The notes under the pieces: generated by a model
Seen by the model: only the letters and a program-made list of their open reading frames with translations
What the model was told of the DNA's origin: nothing
The model's database searches: none
Shown: positions 1-7,997 of the stretch, piece by piece
Layout: each line of letters opens with the position of its first letter
Numbering within the stretch: position 1 is the stretch's first letter
Program-made: the position numbers and the translations under genes
NCBI GenBank assembly: GCA_017504065.1
Contig: JAFVRU010000172.1
Coordinates: 1 to 22,804, forward strand
DNA length: 22,804 bases
DNA from: Clostridia bacterium
Lineage (GTDB): Bacteria; Bacillota; Clostridia; Christensenellales; Borkfalkiaceae
Direction: 5' to 3'

Positions 1-860
1 GCTTCTACCGTTTCTTCGGCGGCGGAAGCGCCGCTGCCCATCATGACGACGACGTCCGTTGCGTCGGGCGCGCCGAAATACTCAAACAGGCGATAGGCTC
101 TGCCCGTGATTTGCGCGACTTTGTCCATCGTCGCTTGCACGATTTCGGGAACAGCTTGGTAATACCCGTTTGCGGCTTCGCGGTTTTGGAAATAGATATC
201 GGGGTTTTGCGCCGTGCCCCGTTGTTCGGGGTGGTCGGGGGTTAATGCCCGAGCGCGAAACCGCTCGATGTCCGCGGGATCGAGTAACGCTTGCATTTCC
301 GTATCTTCCAAGACTTCCACGTCGCAAAGTTCGTGCGAAGTGCGGAAACCGTCGAAGAAATGGAGAAAGGGAACGCTCGAATTCAGCGTAGCCAGGTGCG
401 CGATGAGCGCCAAATCCGCCGCTTCCTGTACGGACGACGAAGCGAGCATTGCAAAGCCCGTTTGCCGACATGCCATAACGTCCTGATGATCGCCGAAAAT
501 ACTCAATGCGTGCGTGGCTAACGCGCGGGCGCTCACGTGAATTACCGTCGGGAGTAGCTCGCCTGCGATTTTATAAAGGTCGGGTAGCATCAACAGCAAG
601 CCTTGGCTACAGGTGTACGTCGTCGTCAAAGCGCCGCAGGTAAGCGCGCCGTGTAATGCGCCCGCTACGCCGCTCTCCGATTGCATTTGCGCGACTTTCG
701 GGACGCTGCCGAAAAGATTGCGCATATCGGCATTTGACCATTCGTCCACCTGTTCCGCCATCGGGGAAGACGGCGTAATCGGATAAATCACCGCGAGTTC
801 GGAAAAAGCATAGGAAACGCGGGCGGCTGCCGTGTTCCCGTCAATCGTCATTCTTTTCAT
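1..860 (-). CDS. nifJ: Pyruvate:ferredoxin (flavodoxin) oxidoreductase, N-terminal part, cut by window edge
   Basis: This enzyme oxidatively decarboxylates pyruvate to acetyl-CoA and CO2 and passes electrons to ferredoxin or flavodoxin in the cytoplasm of anaerobes. The minus-strand frame from ATG at 860 is open to the window edge, giving 286 residues of a protein that is normally about 1170. Visible family marks are DGNTAAARVSYAFSE (7-21), the YPITPSSPMAEQ stretch (26-37) of the thiamine-diphosphate pyrimidine domain, QSESGVAGALHGAL (60-73), TTYTCSQGLLLMLPDLYKIA (80-99) and IFGDHQDVMACRQTGFAML (121-139). Domain II begins near residue 260. The start is supported by AGGAG at 866-870, five bases upstream. 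It diverges from the polysaccharide operon and is probably unrelated to it. The cofactor (iron-sulfur) domains lie outside the window, so only the family is certain. Confidence 0.93.
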   Translation of the reverse strand, partial: MKRMTIDGNTAAARVSYAFSELAVIYPITPSSPMAEQVDEWSNADMRNLFGSVPKVAQMQSESGVAGALHGALTCGALTTTYTCSQGLLLMLPDLYKIAGELLPTVIHVSARALATHALSIFGDHQDVMACRQTGFAMLASSSVQEAADLALIAHLATLNSSVPFLHFFDGFRTSHELCDVEVLEDTEMQALLDPADIERFRARALTPDHPEQRGTAQNPDIYFQNREAANGYYQAVPEIVQATMDKVAQITGRAYRLFEYFGAPDATDVVVMMGSGASAAEETVE

Positions 861-952
861 AAAATCTCCTTTTTTATAGTATTTCCGTTCACAAGCAAAA
901 AATGCGAAAAGGTAGAAAATCGCGCGGTTGCGTATAATAATTGGAAAAATAC
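861..952. other. Intergenic region between nifJ and the polysaccharide operon
   Basis: This AT-rich stretch holds the nifJ ribosome site (AGGAG on the minus strand, 866-870). A minus-strand TACTAT at 876-881 sits too close to that site to be a useful -10 box, and TATAAT-like bases at 933-938 have no good -35 partner on either strand. I see no confident nifJ promoter, small gene or terminator here. Confidence 0.4.
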
Positions 953-981
953 TTGACTTTAATAATATATTGCGTTATAAT
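953..981 (+). promoter_or_regulatory. Sigma-A-type promoter of the polysaccharide operon
   Basis: TTGACT at 953-958 and a perfect TATAAT at 976-981 are separated by exactly 17 bases. Transcription would begin near 988, leaving a leader of about 40 bases before the ATG at 1028, with AAGGAGA at 1012-1018 as ribosome site. No other promoter of this quality lies between the genes downstream, so it probably drives the whole unit to the terminator near 9190. Confidence 0.8.
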
Positions 982-1027
982 TTTGATGGATTAGTCCGTA
1001 CACAAAGGCAAAAGGAGAAGTTTTAAA

Positions 1028-1795
1028 ATGCAGGAAGGCTTGGTATCCATTATCACTCCTTGTTATAACGGAGAGAAATATATATCGCAAACGATCGATT
1101 CCGTACTCGCGCAGACTTACGGGGATTGGGAAATGATCATCGTAGACGACGGTTCGAAAGACGGGTCGGCGGAAATTGTCCGCGGGTATGTGGAAAAGGA
1201 CGCGCGGATTAAGTTTTTCCAACAGGAAAACGCAGGCTCGGCGGCGGCGAGAAACAACGGGATTCGTCGCGCGGAAGGGCAATATATCGCCTTGCTTGAC
1301 GCGGACGATCTTTGGGAGCCCGTGTTCTTGGAAGAACAGATCGCGTTCATGAAAGAAAAAGACGCGGTTTGCGTGTATTCGTCGTATAAGTGCATCGACG
1401 AAAACTCCCAAGAAATTTTAGCGCCCGTGATCTGTAAACCCGAGATCAAGACGAAAAACATGATGGTAACCAACTACATCGGTTGTTTAAGCGGTTTGTA
1501 CGATACCAAACGCCACGGCAAGATCTATTTGCGGGAAGAACTCAAAAGCTTGCGCGACGACTACGCGTATTGGCTGGATATCGTCAAGCTCGAAGATAAG
1601 GCGTACGGCAACCAAAAGATTTTGGCGAGTTATCGTGTACTGGCGAACTCCACGACGGGGAATAAGAAGAAGCTGATTAAAAAACAATACCGTTTCTATC
1701 GGGATTATTTAAAACTCGGTGTGTTCAAGAGCTGCACAAATTTGGTGCATTGGGCATTTCTCGGCATGAAGAAGTACAAAAGGAGAAAGAAATGA
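1028..1795 (+). CDS. GT2 glycosyltransferase, TuaG-like
   Basis: This 255-residue protein is a cytoplasmic-face GT-A fold glycosyltransferase that would add one sugar from a nucleotide-sugar donor to a lipid-linked glycan. The family marks are SIITPCYNGEKYI (7-19), the donor-binding VDD (39-41), AARNNGIR (73-80) and a DxD-type metal site DADD (91-94) in the stretch LLDADDLW. The C-terminal half (IGCLSGLYDT, then a DYAYWLDIVK motif and ASYRVLANST) resembles Bacillus TuaG of teichuronic acid synthesis more than generic GT2 proteins, and the length fits. It ends in a basic tail, KKYKRRKK, that may lie against the membrane. AAGGAGA at 1012-1018 supports the start. It is the first gene of the operon and overlaps the next by ATGA. 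The donor and acceptor sugars cannot be read from the sequence. Confidence 0.9.
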   Translation: MQEGLVSIITPCYNGEKYISQTIDSVLAQTYGDWEMIIVDDGSKDGSAEIVRGYVEKDARIKFFQQENAGSAAARNNGIRRAEGQYIALLDADDLWEPVFLEEQIAFMKEKDAVCVYSSYKCIDENSQEILAPVICKPEIKTKNMMVTNYIGCLSGLYDTKRHGKIYLREELKSLRDDYAYWLDIVKLEDKAYGNQKILASYRVLANSTTGNKKKLIKKQYRFYRDYLKLGVFKSCTNLVHWAFLGMKKYKRRKK

Positions 1796-2808
1796 AGTTT
1801 TCCGTTATCGTACCCGTGTACGGCGTAGAGAAGTATTTGGACGAATGCGTTCGTTCGATTCTGTCGCAAACGTATACGGATTTCGAAGTCCTGCTCGTGG
1901 ACGACTGTTCTCCCGACGCTTGTCCTGCAATGTGCGATCGGTATGCGGAACAGGACTCCCGCGTGAAAGCGCTGCATAAACCGCAAAACGAAGGGTTGGG
2001 CTTTGCCCGTAATACAGGTTTGGCGGCGGCTTCGGGGGAGTACGTGCTGTTTGTGGACTCGGACGATACGATCGCGGAGAATACGCTTGAAACGTGCGCG
2101 GCGGAGCTGAGCGAAAACACGGATATTTTGGCGTTCGGGATACGTCTTTGCGTGGAAAATAAGCAGGGTAAAGTGGTGCGCACGCAGGATTTGACCCCCA
2201 ACCGTTTTATCGGAACGGGGAAAGACGGCAAAGCGGAAGCGTTTGCGCGTTTGACGGAAGAACGGGTGTTTCAATACGCATGTAATAAGGCGTACAATCG
2301 GGAATTTTTGAAAAATACAGGCGTGTTGTTCGAACAAACGAAGCTCATCGAAGATTTCTTATTCAACATTGCCGTGTTCGGGCAAGCGCGGGAAATTCGC
2401 GCGATTGCTTCGACTTTGTATGATTACCGTAAACCCAAGCACGAAACGTTGGCAAGTAAATACAGTCCGGAGTTTTTTGCGCTCGCAAAACGCAAATACG
2501 CCTTGGAAAAAGCGTATTTGCAAACGTTTGACGGCATGGAAAAATACGGACAGTTGATTTTGGAAGGATACGTAAAGCACGTAATTTCCGCGGTGATTCG
2601 CAATCGTTCGAAATCGGCGGCTTTAACGAAAAAGGAACAGAAACGGTTGGCGCAAGAAATGCTTGACGACGCCGTTACGGTCGAAGTGGCGCAAGCGTTT
2701 GTGCCGCGGGGCTTTGTTTATAAACCCGTCAAAACGATGCTCGTTAAAAAACGCGCGGGGTGTTTTTGGCGGTTTTGCGGTTTGATTAAATTTTTACGTT
2801 CCATGTAA
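1792..2808 (+). CDS. GT2 glycosyltransferase
   Basis: This is a second GT-A fold glycosyltransferase of family 2, 338 residues, acting in the cytoplasm on the growing lipid-linked glycan. Visible marks are SVIVPVYGVEKYLDECV (4-20), LLVDDCS (34-40), GFARNTGL (70-77) and the metal-binding DSDD (89-92) in FVDSDDTI. The start at 1792 overlaps the upstream stop as ATGA and has AGGAGA at 1781-1786, so translation is probably coupled. A longer reading that begins inside the upstream gene at 1750 has no ribosome site and adds residues foreign to the family. The C-terminal 240 residues have the mixed helical, basic character seen in capsule and exopolysaccharide GT2 enzymes. The linkage it makes is unknown. 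Confidence 0.9.
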   Translation: MKFSVIVPVYGVEKYLDECVRSILSQTYTDFEVLLVDDCSPDACPAMCDRYAEQDSRVKALHKPQNEGLGFARNTGLAAASGEYVLFVDSDDTIAENTLETCAAELSENTDILAFGIRLCVENKQGKVVRTQDLTPNRFIGTGKDGKAEAFARLTEERVFQYACNKAYNREFLKNTGVLFEQTKLIEDFLFNIAVFGQAREIRAIASTLYDYRKPKHETLASKYSPEFFALAKRKYALEKAYLQTFDGMEKYGQLILEGYVKHVISAVIRNRSKSAALTKKEQKRLAQEMLDDAVTVEVAQAFVPRGFVYKPVKTMLVKKRAGCFWRFCGLIKFLRSM

Positions 2809-2836
2809 TTTTTTTAAGCACGAAAGGATGAAAGGT

Positions 2837-5431
2837 ATGGAGAACAAGAAAAAGTACTTTAACGTCGCCCGTAGCGTGTATTTATGCGGGTTGATGGTAT
2901 ACTCGATTTTGCGTGAAGTAATTCCCCTGCAATGGTTGGTCGGGAACGGTTTGGTCGTTGCCGGCGTATTCGGGCTCGGGTTCTTGCTGATCGCCGCAAG
3001 CTTGTGGCTGGATCGGGATCACGCAACGAAAGCGAACGTGGGCTTGTTCATCGCTTTTGTCGGAGTTTGCGGAATTTCTACGCTCGTGAATTTCAAGTAT
3101 GAGTTTGTTTCCAACGTCAAAGCGATTGCTTGGACGTGTTTGTTTCTGTTTTTGGTCTATCCTTGCGGGTTTTATCAAAAGGAAAGACGGGAAAAGGAAC
3201 TGACGTCGCTGTTTACGTCGGCGATTATTACGCTCGGGATCGCGGTTTTGATCTCTTTGCCGATGTACTTTTTCAATTTGCATTATACCTACGTAACGGC
3301 AAAACAATTCGATAACGTATTGCCCCAAGGCTTCCATCGGGAATATTTACGGCTCTGGGGGGTGTTTATCGACCCGAATACGGCGGCGGTATATTCGTTC
3401 GTTGCGATTTTGATGTCCGCGTATTTGTTTAAGAAAAAGAAAAATATCGCGGCGCGTATTTTATTAGTCTTTGTAGACGTGTTGTTTTTCTTGCTCATCG
3501 TTTTGTCGGGTTCTCGAACTGCGAAAGTGGCGGTGGTGATCGCTTGCGCGTGGTTGGCGGTGTATTCGACGTATACGCTGTTGAAAAAGAATAAACGTTT
3601 GCAACAGCTCGCGTTTTCTGCGGTAAGCATGGTGCTTGCCGTCGTGGCGGCGTACGGCGCGATGACGGTTACCGCGCATGCGCTTCCGAAAATCAAAAAG
3701 GGCGTGAACTCCTTGTTGGGAGCGTCGGCTGTAAGAACCGTGCACGGAATCTATGACGATTTGTACGCGGCTACGGACTTGAATATCATCGACGGATATT
3801 TGAAAGAAGGCGAGCAAAACAGCGGTGGGGATTTGGAAGAAGACCCGATCGGACGTCCGGATTTGGAAGGGAAAGAAGATCTTTCTAACGGTCGGTTTGA
3901 TAAGTGGAAAGATTATTTAAAAATCTTTATGGCGTCGCCGTTGTTCGGGACTTCGCCGCGCGGCGTTTCGGCGTTCGGGAAAGACCATTGCCCTGAAACC
4001 GACGTGGCGAAATACGGCTACGCGTCGCACAATTTCCTTTTGGAAATTTTAACGGGAACGGGGATCGTCGGGTTCTTGATCGTCGTTTTGTTCCTGTTCA
4101 ACGCGCTCGTGCTCGTGTTGCGGAAAACTTTGCGGGAGCGGTTCGCGTTCCAATACCTGTTATATAGCGGTATTTTGTTGACGCTCGTTTGCTCGTCGAT
4201 GTTCTTATCCGATTTGTTTTTCAACGTAACGTTCGGTGGGTTTGCCATGTTCTTGGCGCTGGGGCTCGTCAACGGGGAAACGAAATATTTGTCGGAATCG
4301 GAATTGCCCGAGAATACGGACGGAAAAACCCACGTGCTTGTGTACGGGCCGAAAGATCCCGTCGGCGGAGTGGAAAAGATCGTATTCGAATACGTTAGAT
4401 CGATTACGGCAACGCAAAAAGACGTTACGTTCGATTATCTCGTTTACGGAGAGAACTTCTCCATGGAAGAAGATTTGGCGGCTTTGGGCTGTCGAACGAT
4501 CTATCTCCCGTCGAGAAAGAAACACTATTTTGCTTATAAAAAGGCGTTGGAACGGGTATTTTCGGAAACCCGTTACGCGGCGGTTTGGGGGAATTACTCG
4601 GGCTTGACGAATATCGATTTGCTTGTTTTGGCAAAGAAATATCACGTGCCCGTTCGTATCGCGCACAGCCACGCTTCCCGCTTGTATTGGGGGAGCGCGC
4701 TCATGAAGCCCGTTGTGTATACGTTGCATTATTATAATCGGATTTGGCTGCAAGATTACGCTACGGCGTATTGGGCTTGCTCGGATGTCGCAGGCGATTT
4801 TATGTTCCCGAAATCCGCAGGAGTACAGGTAATTCCCAACGCGGTGGATACGACGAAATTCTATCCCGACGAAGCGGTCGGGGCGCAGGTTCGTAGCGAG
4901 CTCGGTTTGCAGGACTCCGTTGCGATCGGACACGTCGCGCGGCTTTGTGAAGTCAAAAACCAGAAGTTTTTACTCGGCGTTGTGGCGGCGGCGGTAAAAC
5001 GCGAACCCAAGACGAAACTGCTACTCGTGGGCGACGGGGAGCTTCGCGAAGCGTTGCAAGCGGAAGCGCAGGCGTTAGGGATTGCGGAAAACGTCGTGTT
5101 CCTTGGGGAGCGCAAAGACGTTCCCGATTTATTGCGCGCAATGGACGTGTTCGTGCTCACTTCCTACGCGGAAGGGCTGTCGGTCAGCGCGGTGGAAGCG
5201 CAGGCGAGCGGCGTTCCTTGCGTTGTACCAACGACGGTATCGGCGCAAACGGACGTAAGCGGATTTGTGGAGTTTGTTCCGTTGGACGCGTCGTATGACG
5301 TATGGGCGGAACGGGTTTTGGCTTGCGCGGCGAAGAAAACCGAAAACGCGGCTGAAAAAGTTGAAGAAAGCGGGTTTGGTATGCGTTCTGCGGCGGAAAC
5401 CGTATTCCGAGCGTTCGTACAAGAAGCGTAA
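2837..5431 (+). CDS. Fusion protein: Wzy/O-antigen-ligase-type membrane polymerase plus GT4 glycosyltransferase
   Basis: One uninterrupted frame of 864 residues joins two enzymes. Residues 1 to about 480 are polytopic membrane protein with about ten hydrophobic segments. They carry O-antigen ligase/polymerase marks: RLWGVFIDPNTAA (172-184), SGSRTA (224-229), a large outside loop (about 285-395) and HNFLLEILTGTGIVGFL (398-414). Residues about 495-864 are a soluble GT-B fold GT4 glycosyltransferase, with a GPKDPVGGVEK loop near the start, VIPNAVDTTKF (665-675), GHVARLCEVKNQ, LLLVGDGELR and the EX7E catalytic pattern E779 to E787 in EGLSVSAVE. The polymerase would join repeat units outside the membrane while the GT4 domain adds a sugar inside. 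I prefer ATG 2837 because AAAGGA (2823-2828) is well spaced; ATG 2828 abuts that site. Separate genes are the usual arrangement. Confidence 0.88.
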   Translation: MENKKKYFNVARSVYLCGLMVYSILREVIPLQWLVGNGLVVAGVFGLGFLLIAASLWLDRDHATKANVGLFIAFVGVCGISTLVNFKYEFVSNVKAIAWTCLFLFLVYPCGFYQKERREKELTSLFTSAIITLGIAVLISLPMYFFNLHYTYVTAKQFDNVLPQGFHREYLRLWGVFIDPNTAAVYSFVAILMSAYLFKKKKNIAARILLVFVDVLFFLLIVLSGSRTAKVAVVIACAWLAVYSTYTLLKKNKRLQQLAFSAVSMVLAVVAAYGAMTVTAHALPKIKKGVNSLLGASAVRTVHGIYDDLYAATDLNIIDGYLKEGEQNSGGDLEEDPIGRPDLEGKEDLSNGRFDKWKDYLKIFMASPLFGTSPRGVSAFGKDHCPETDVAKYGYASHNFLLEILTGTGIVGFLIVVLFLFNALVLVLRKTLRERFAFQYLLYSGILLTLVCSSMFLSDLFFNVTFGGFAMFLALGLVNGETKYLSESELPENTDGKTHVLVYGPKDPVGGVEKIVFEYVRSITATQKDVTFDYLVYGENFSMEEDLAALGCRTIYLPSRKKHYFAYKKALERVFSETRYAAVWGNYSGLTNIDLLVLAKKYHVPVRIAHSHASRLYWGSALMKPVVYTLHYYNRIWLQDYATAYWACSDVAGDFMFPKSAGVQVIPNAVDTTKFYPDEAVGAQVRSELGLQDSVAIGHVARLCEVKNQKFLLGVVAAAVKREPKTKLLLVGDGELREALQAEAQALGIAENVVFLGERKDVPDLLRAMDVFVLTSYAEGLSVSAVEAQASGVPCVVPTTVSAQTDVSGFVEFVPLDASYDVWAERVLACAAKKTENAAEKVEESGFGMRSAAETVFRAFVQEA

Positions 5432-5448
5432 TCGTTGGGGGTAGCGTT

Positions 5449-6870
5449 TTGGCGGAAAGAGAGACTACGTTAGCGAAAAATACGGCGATTATTGCGATCG
5501 GCAGTTTTGCGTCAAAGCTATTGCAGATCGTACTTGTGCCGTTTTATACCCGCGTTCTCACCAGCGGAGAATTCGGGACGGTGGATTTGTTGCAGGCGAT
5601 CGTTGCGTTGTTGCATCCGATTATTTGCCTGTCGATTCACGAAGGGGTATTCCGTTACGCGATGGAAAAGGATCGGGATAAGTCGGCGGTTTTGTCGTTC
5701 GGCGTTTTGGTTACCTTGCTGGGTACGGCGTTAATGTGCGTAGGCGCATTGGCGTTTTCGTATTTTCTCGACCCTGTTTTTGTTTGGCTCGTGGTGGCGA
5801 ATACGGCGATTAACGCGCTTTGGACGCTGCTCTTACAATACGCGAAAGCGATCGGACGAACGGGCTTATACGCGCTCAATAGCGCGGTTGCGACGGCGTT
5901 TACGCTGGCTTTGAATATTCTCTTTCTCGTCGTGTTTGAGATGGGGATTACGGGATATATGCTCGGGTACATCGCGGCGAATTTCCTGTCTGCGGCGTTG
6001 CTGGTCATCAGTTTGGGTAAGGATTGTAAAATGCGTTTTCGCCCGATCACCAAACCGCTCGTCAAAGAAATGTTGCTGTTTTCTTTGCCGTTACTACTCA
6101 ACGGGATTTGTTGGTGGTTGTCCACGTTCACCGATCGGGTGATGATCGTTGCCATGCTGGGGGAATCGGAAAACGGTTTGTATGCCGCGGCGTCGAAAAT
6201 TCCGCATATCCTGTCCGTGATCGTTACCATCTTTTATCAAGCTTGGTTGGTCTCGGCGAATCAGGAATTCGGGAAACAGGATACGACGGAGTTTTACTCT
6301 AAAACGTACGAACAAAACACCGCGTTTACGTTCTTGCTCGGTTCGGGCATGATTTTGTTGTGCCGACCGTTTTCGGGGATCTTTTTCGGCGCGGAATTCG
6401 TGAGCGCGTGGGAGCTTGTTCCGCCGCTTGTGGTTTCGGCTGTATTTTTCTCGTTTTCGCAGTTTTTAATTTCCATTTATACGGCGAACAAAAAGACGGG
6501 CATGGCGTTTATTACCAATATCGTCGGTACGGTCGTCAACGTCGTTTTGAACGCGATACTCATTCCCGTTATGGGCACAATGGGCGCGGCGATCGCTACG
6601 GCGGTGTCCTATTTCGTGCTGTGGCTCGTACGCGTGTTCGATACAAGGAAAATCGTGCGCATGCAATACCGCGTAGTCCGCGACGCGCTTGCGACTTTGA
6701 TACTCTGTTTGCAGGCGACGTTTATTTGCTTGGATTTGGACGTATGGATTACATACGGGCTTTGCGCGGCGGGCACGTTGTTTATCTTTGCATTATATTG
6801 GAAAGTATTCTTTTCTATTTTGGCTTTTTGCTTCCAAAAGGCAACAAGCATACTCAAAAAAAATAAGTAA
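5449..6870 (+). CDS. Wzx-type polysaccharide flippase (MOP/MVF superfamily)
   Basis: This 473-residue integral membrane protein belongs to the lipid-linked oligosaccharide flippases, which move the undecaprenyl-linked repeat unit across the plasma membrane. The N-terminus TLAKNTAIIAIGSFASKLLQ and the following PFYTRVLTSGEFGTVDLL are typical of the family, and 12 or more hydrophobic segments span the length. The start is a TTG at 5449, preceded by a GGGGGT ribosome site at 5437-5442 with a seven-base gap. No ATG or GTG fits the conserved N-terminus. The gene follows the polymerase fusion by 17 bases. It ends in a lysine/asparagine-rich tail. Specificity for the glycan cannot be inferred. Confidence 0.9.
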   Translation: MAERETTLAKNTAIIAIGSFASKLLQIVLVPFYTRVLTSGEFGTVDLLQAIVALLHPIICLSIHEGVFRYAMEKDRDKSAVLSFGVLVTLLGTALMCVGALAFSYFLDPVFVWLVVANTAINALWTLLLQYAKAIGRTGLYALNSAVATAFTLALNILFLVVFEMGITGYMLGYIAANFLSAALLVISLGKDCKMRFRPITKPLVKEMLLFSLPLLLNGICWWLSTFTDRVMIVAMLGESENGLYAAASKIPHILSVIVTIFYQAWLVSANQEFGKQDTTEFYSKTYEQNTAFTFLLGSGMILLCRPFSGIFFGAEFVSAWELVPPLVVSAVFFSFSQFLISIYTANKKTGMAFITNIVGTVVNVVLNAILIPVMGTMGAAIATAVSYFVLWLVRVFDTRKIVRMQYRVVRDALATLILCLQATFICLDLDVWITYGLCAAGTLFIFALYWKVFFSILAFCFQKATSILKKNK

Positions 6871-6887
6871 ACTAAAGGAAATCGGCA

Positions 6888-7994
6888 ATGAAACAATATG
6901 ATTATTTAGTAGTCGGAGCAGGCTTATACGGCGCGGTATTCGCGCAGCAAGCAAAACAAAGCGGGAAATCCGTTTTGGTCATCGACAAACGCCCGCATAT
7001 CGGCGGAAACGTCTATACAAAGCCCGTGGAAGATATCAACGTACACGTTTACGGCGCGCATATTTTCCATACCAACGACAAGGAAGTTTGGGAGTACGTC
7101 AACCGTTTTGCGGAATTCAACCGCTTTACCAACTCCCCCGTAGCCAACTACCGCGGGGAATTGTACTCCTTGCCGTTCAATATGTATACGTTCAATCAAA
7201 TGTGGGGAGTCGTAACTCCCGAAGAAGCGGAAGCGAAGATTCAAGCCCAAAAACAGGAAGCGGGGATTACCGAACCCAAGAATTTGGAAGAACAAGCCAT
7301 TTCGCTCGTTGGGAAGGATATTTACGAAAAGCTCATCAAAGGCTATACCGAAAAACAATGGGGCAGACCTTGCAGCGAGCTTCCCGCGTTCATCATCAAG
7401 CGTTTGCCCGTACGGTTTACGTTTGATAACAACTACTTCAACGCGAGATACCAAGGGATTCCCGTCGGCGGGTATACGAAACTCGTTGAAAATCTGTTGG
7501 ACGGGATCGAAGTGCGGTTAAGCGTCGATTATTTGGACGAAAAGGCGGAGTGGGACGCGCTTGCGGACAAAGTCGTCTATACGGGCGCGATTGATCGGTA
7601 TTTCGAGTATCGGTTGGGCGTTTTGGAATACCGTTCCGTGCGTTTTGAAACGGAAGTGCTGGATACGCCGAACTTCCAAGGCAACGCCGCGGTCAATTAC
7701 ACCGACGCAGAAACGCCGTATACCCGTATTATCGAGCATAAATGGTTCGAATTCGGTACGCAGCCGAAAACGGTGGTCAGCCGTGAATACAGCTCGGAAT
7801 GGAAAGTGGGGGACGAGCCCTATTATCCCGTCAACAACGAAAAGAACAACGCGTTGTACGCCCAATATAAAGCGTTGGCGGAAAACGAACCGAACGTCAT
7901 TTTCGGCGGACGTTTGGGCGAATACAAATATTACGATATGGATACCGTGATTGCGGCAAGTTTGGCTTTGTGTAAGAAGGAAGGCGTTCGATAG
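6888..7994 (+). CDS. glf: UDP-galactopyranose mutase
   Basis: This flavoenzyme interconverts UDP-galactopyranose and UDP-galactofuranose in the cytoplasm, supplying the furanose donor for surface glycans. At 368 residues it has the normal length. The Rossmann FAD site is VVGAGLYGAVFAQQA (8-22), followed by DKRPHIGGNVYT (33-44), YGAHIFHTND (55-64), NRFTNSPVANYRGELYSLP (78-96), GYTEKQWG (152-159), KRLPVRFTFDNNYF (171-184) and YQGIPVGGYTKLVE (188-201). The later YTRIIEHKWFEFG carries the substrate-binding arginine region. All are highly characteristic. AAAGGA at 6874-6879 supports the start. Its position among Wzx/Wzy and glycosyltransferase genes says the polymer made here probably contains galactofuranose. 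Confidence 0.97.
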   Translation: MKQYDYLVVGAGLYGAVFAQQAKQSGKSVLVIDKRPHIGGNVYTKPVEDINVHVYGAHIFHTNDKEVWEYVNRFAEFNRFTNSPVANYRGELYSLPFNMYTFNQMWGVVTPEEAEAKIQAQKQEAGITEPKNLEEQAISLVGKDIYEKLIKGYTEKQWGRPCSELPAFIIKRLPVRFTFDNNYFNARYQGIPVGGYTKLVENLLDGIEVRLSVDYLDEKAEWDALADKVVYTGAIDRYFEYRLGVLEYRSVRFETEVLDTPNFQGNAAVNYTDAETPYTRIIEHKWFEFGTQPKTVVSREYSSEWKVGDEPYYPVNNEKNNALYAQYKALAENEPNVIFGGRLGEYKYYDMDTVIAASLALCKKEGVR

Positions 7995-7997
7995 GCT

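Noticed and set aside
82..521. Several short open frames on both strands near the left edge
   Set aside because: They overlap the nifJ frame, which matches conserved pyruvate:ferredoxin oxidoreductase motifs throughout.
1750..1791. A longer N-terminus for the second GT2 gene from ATG 1750
   Set aside because: It has no ribosome site and lies within the first GT2 gene; the ATGA overlap at 1792 with AGGAGA is the normal arrangement and fits the family N-terminus.
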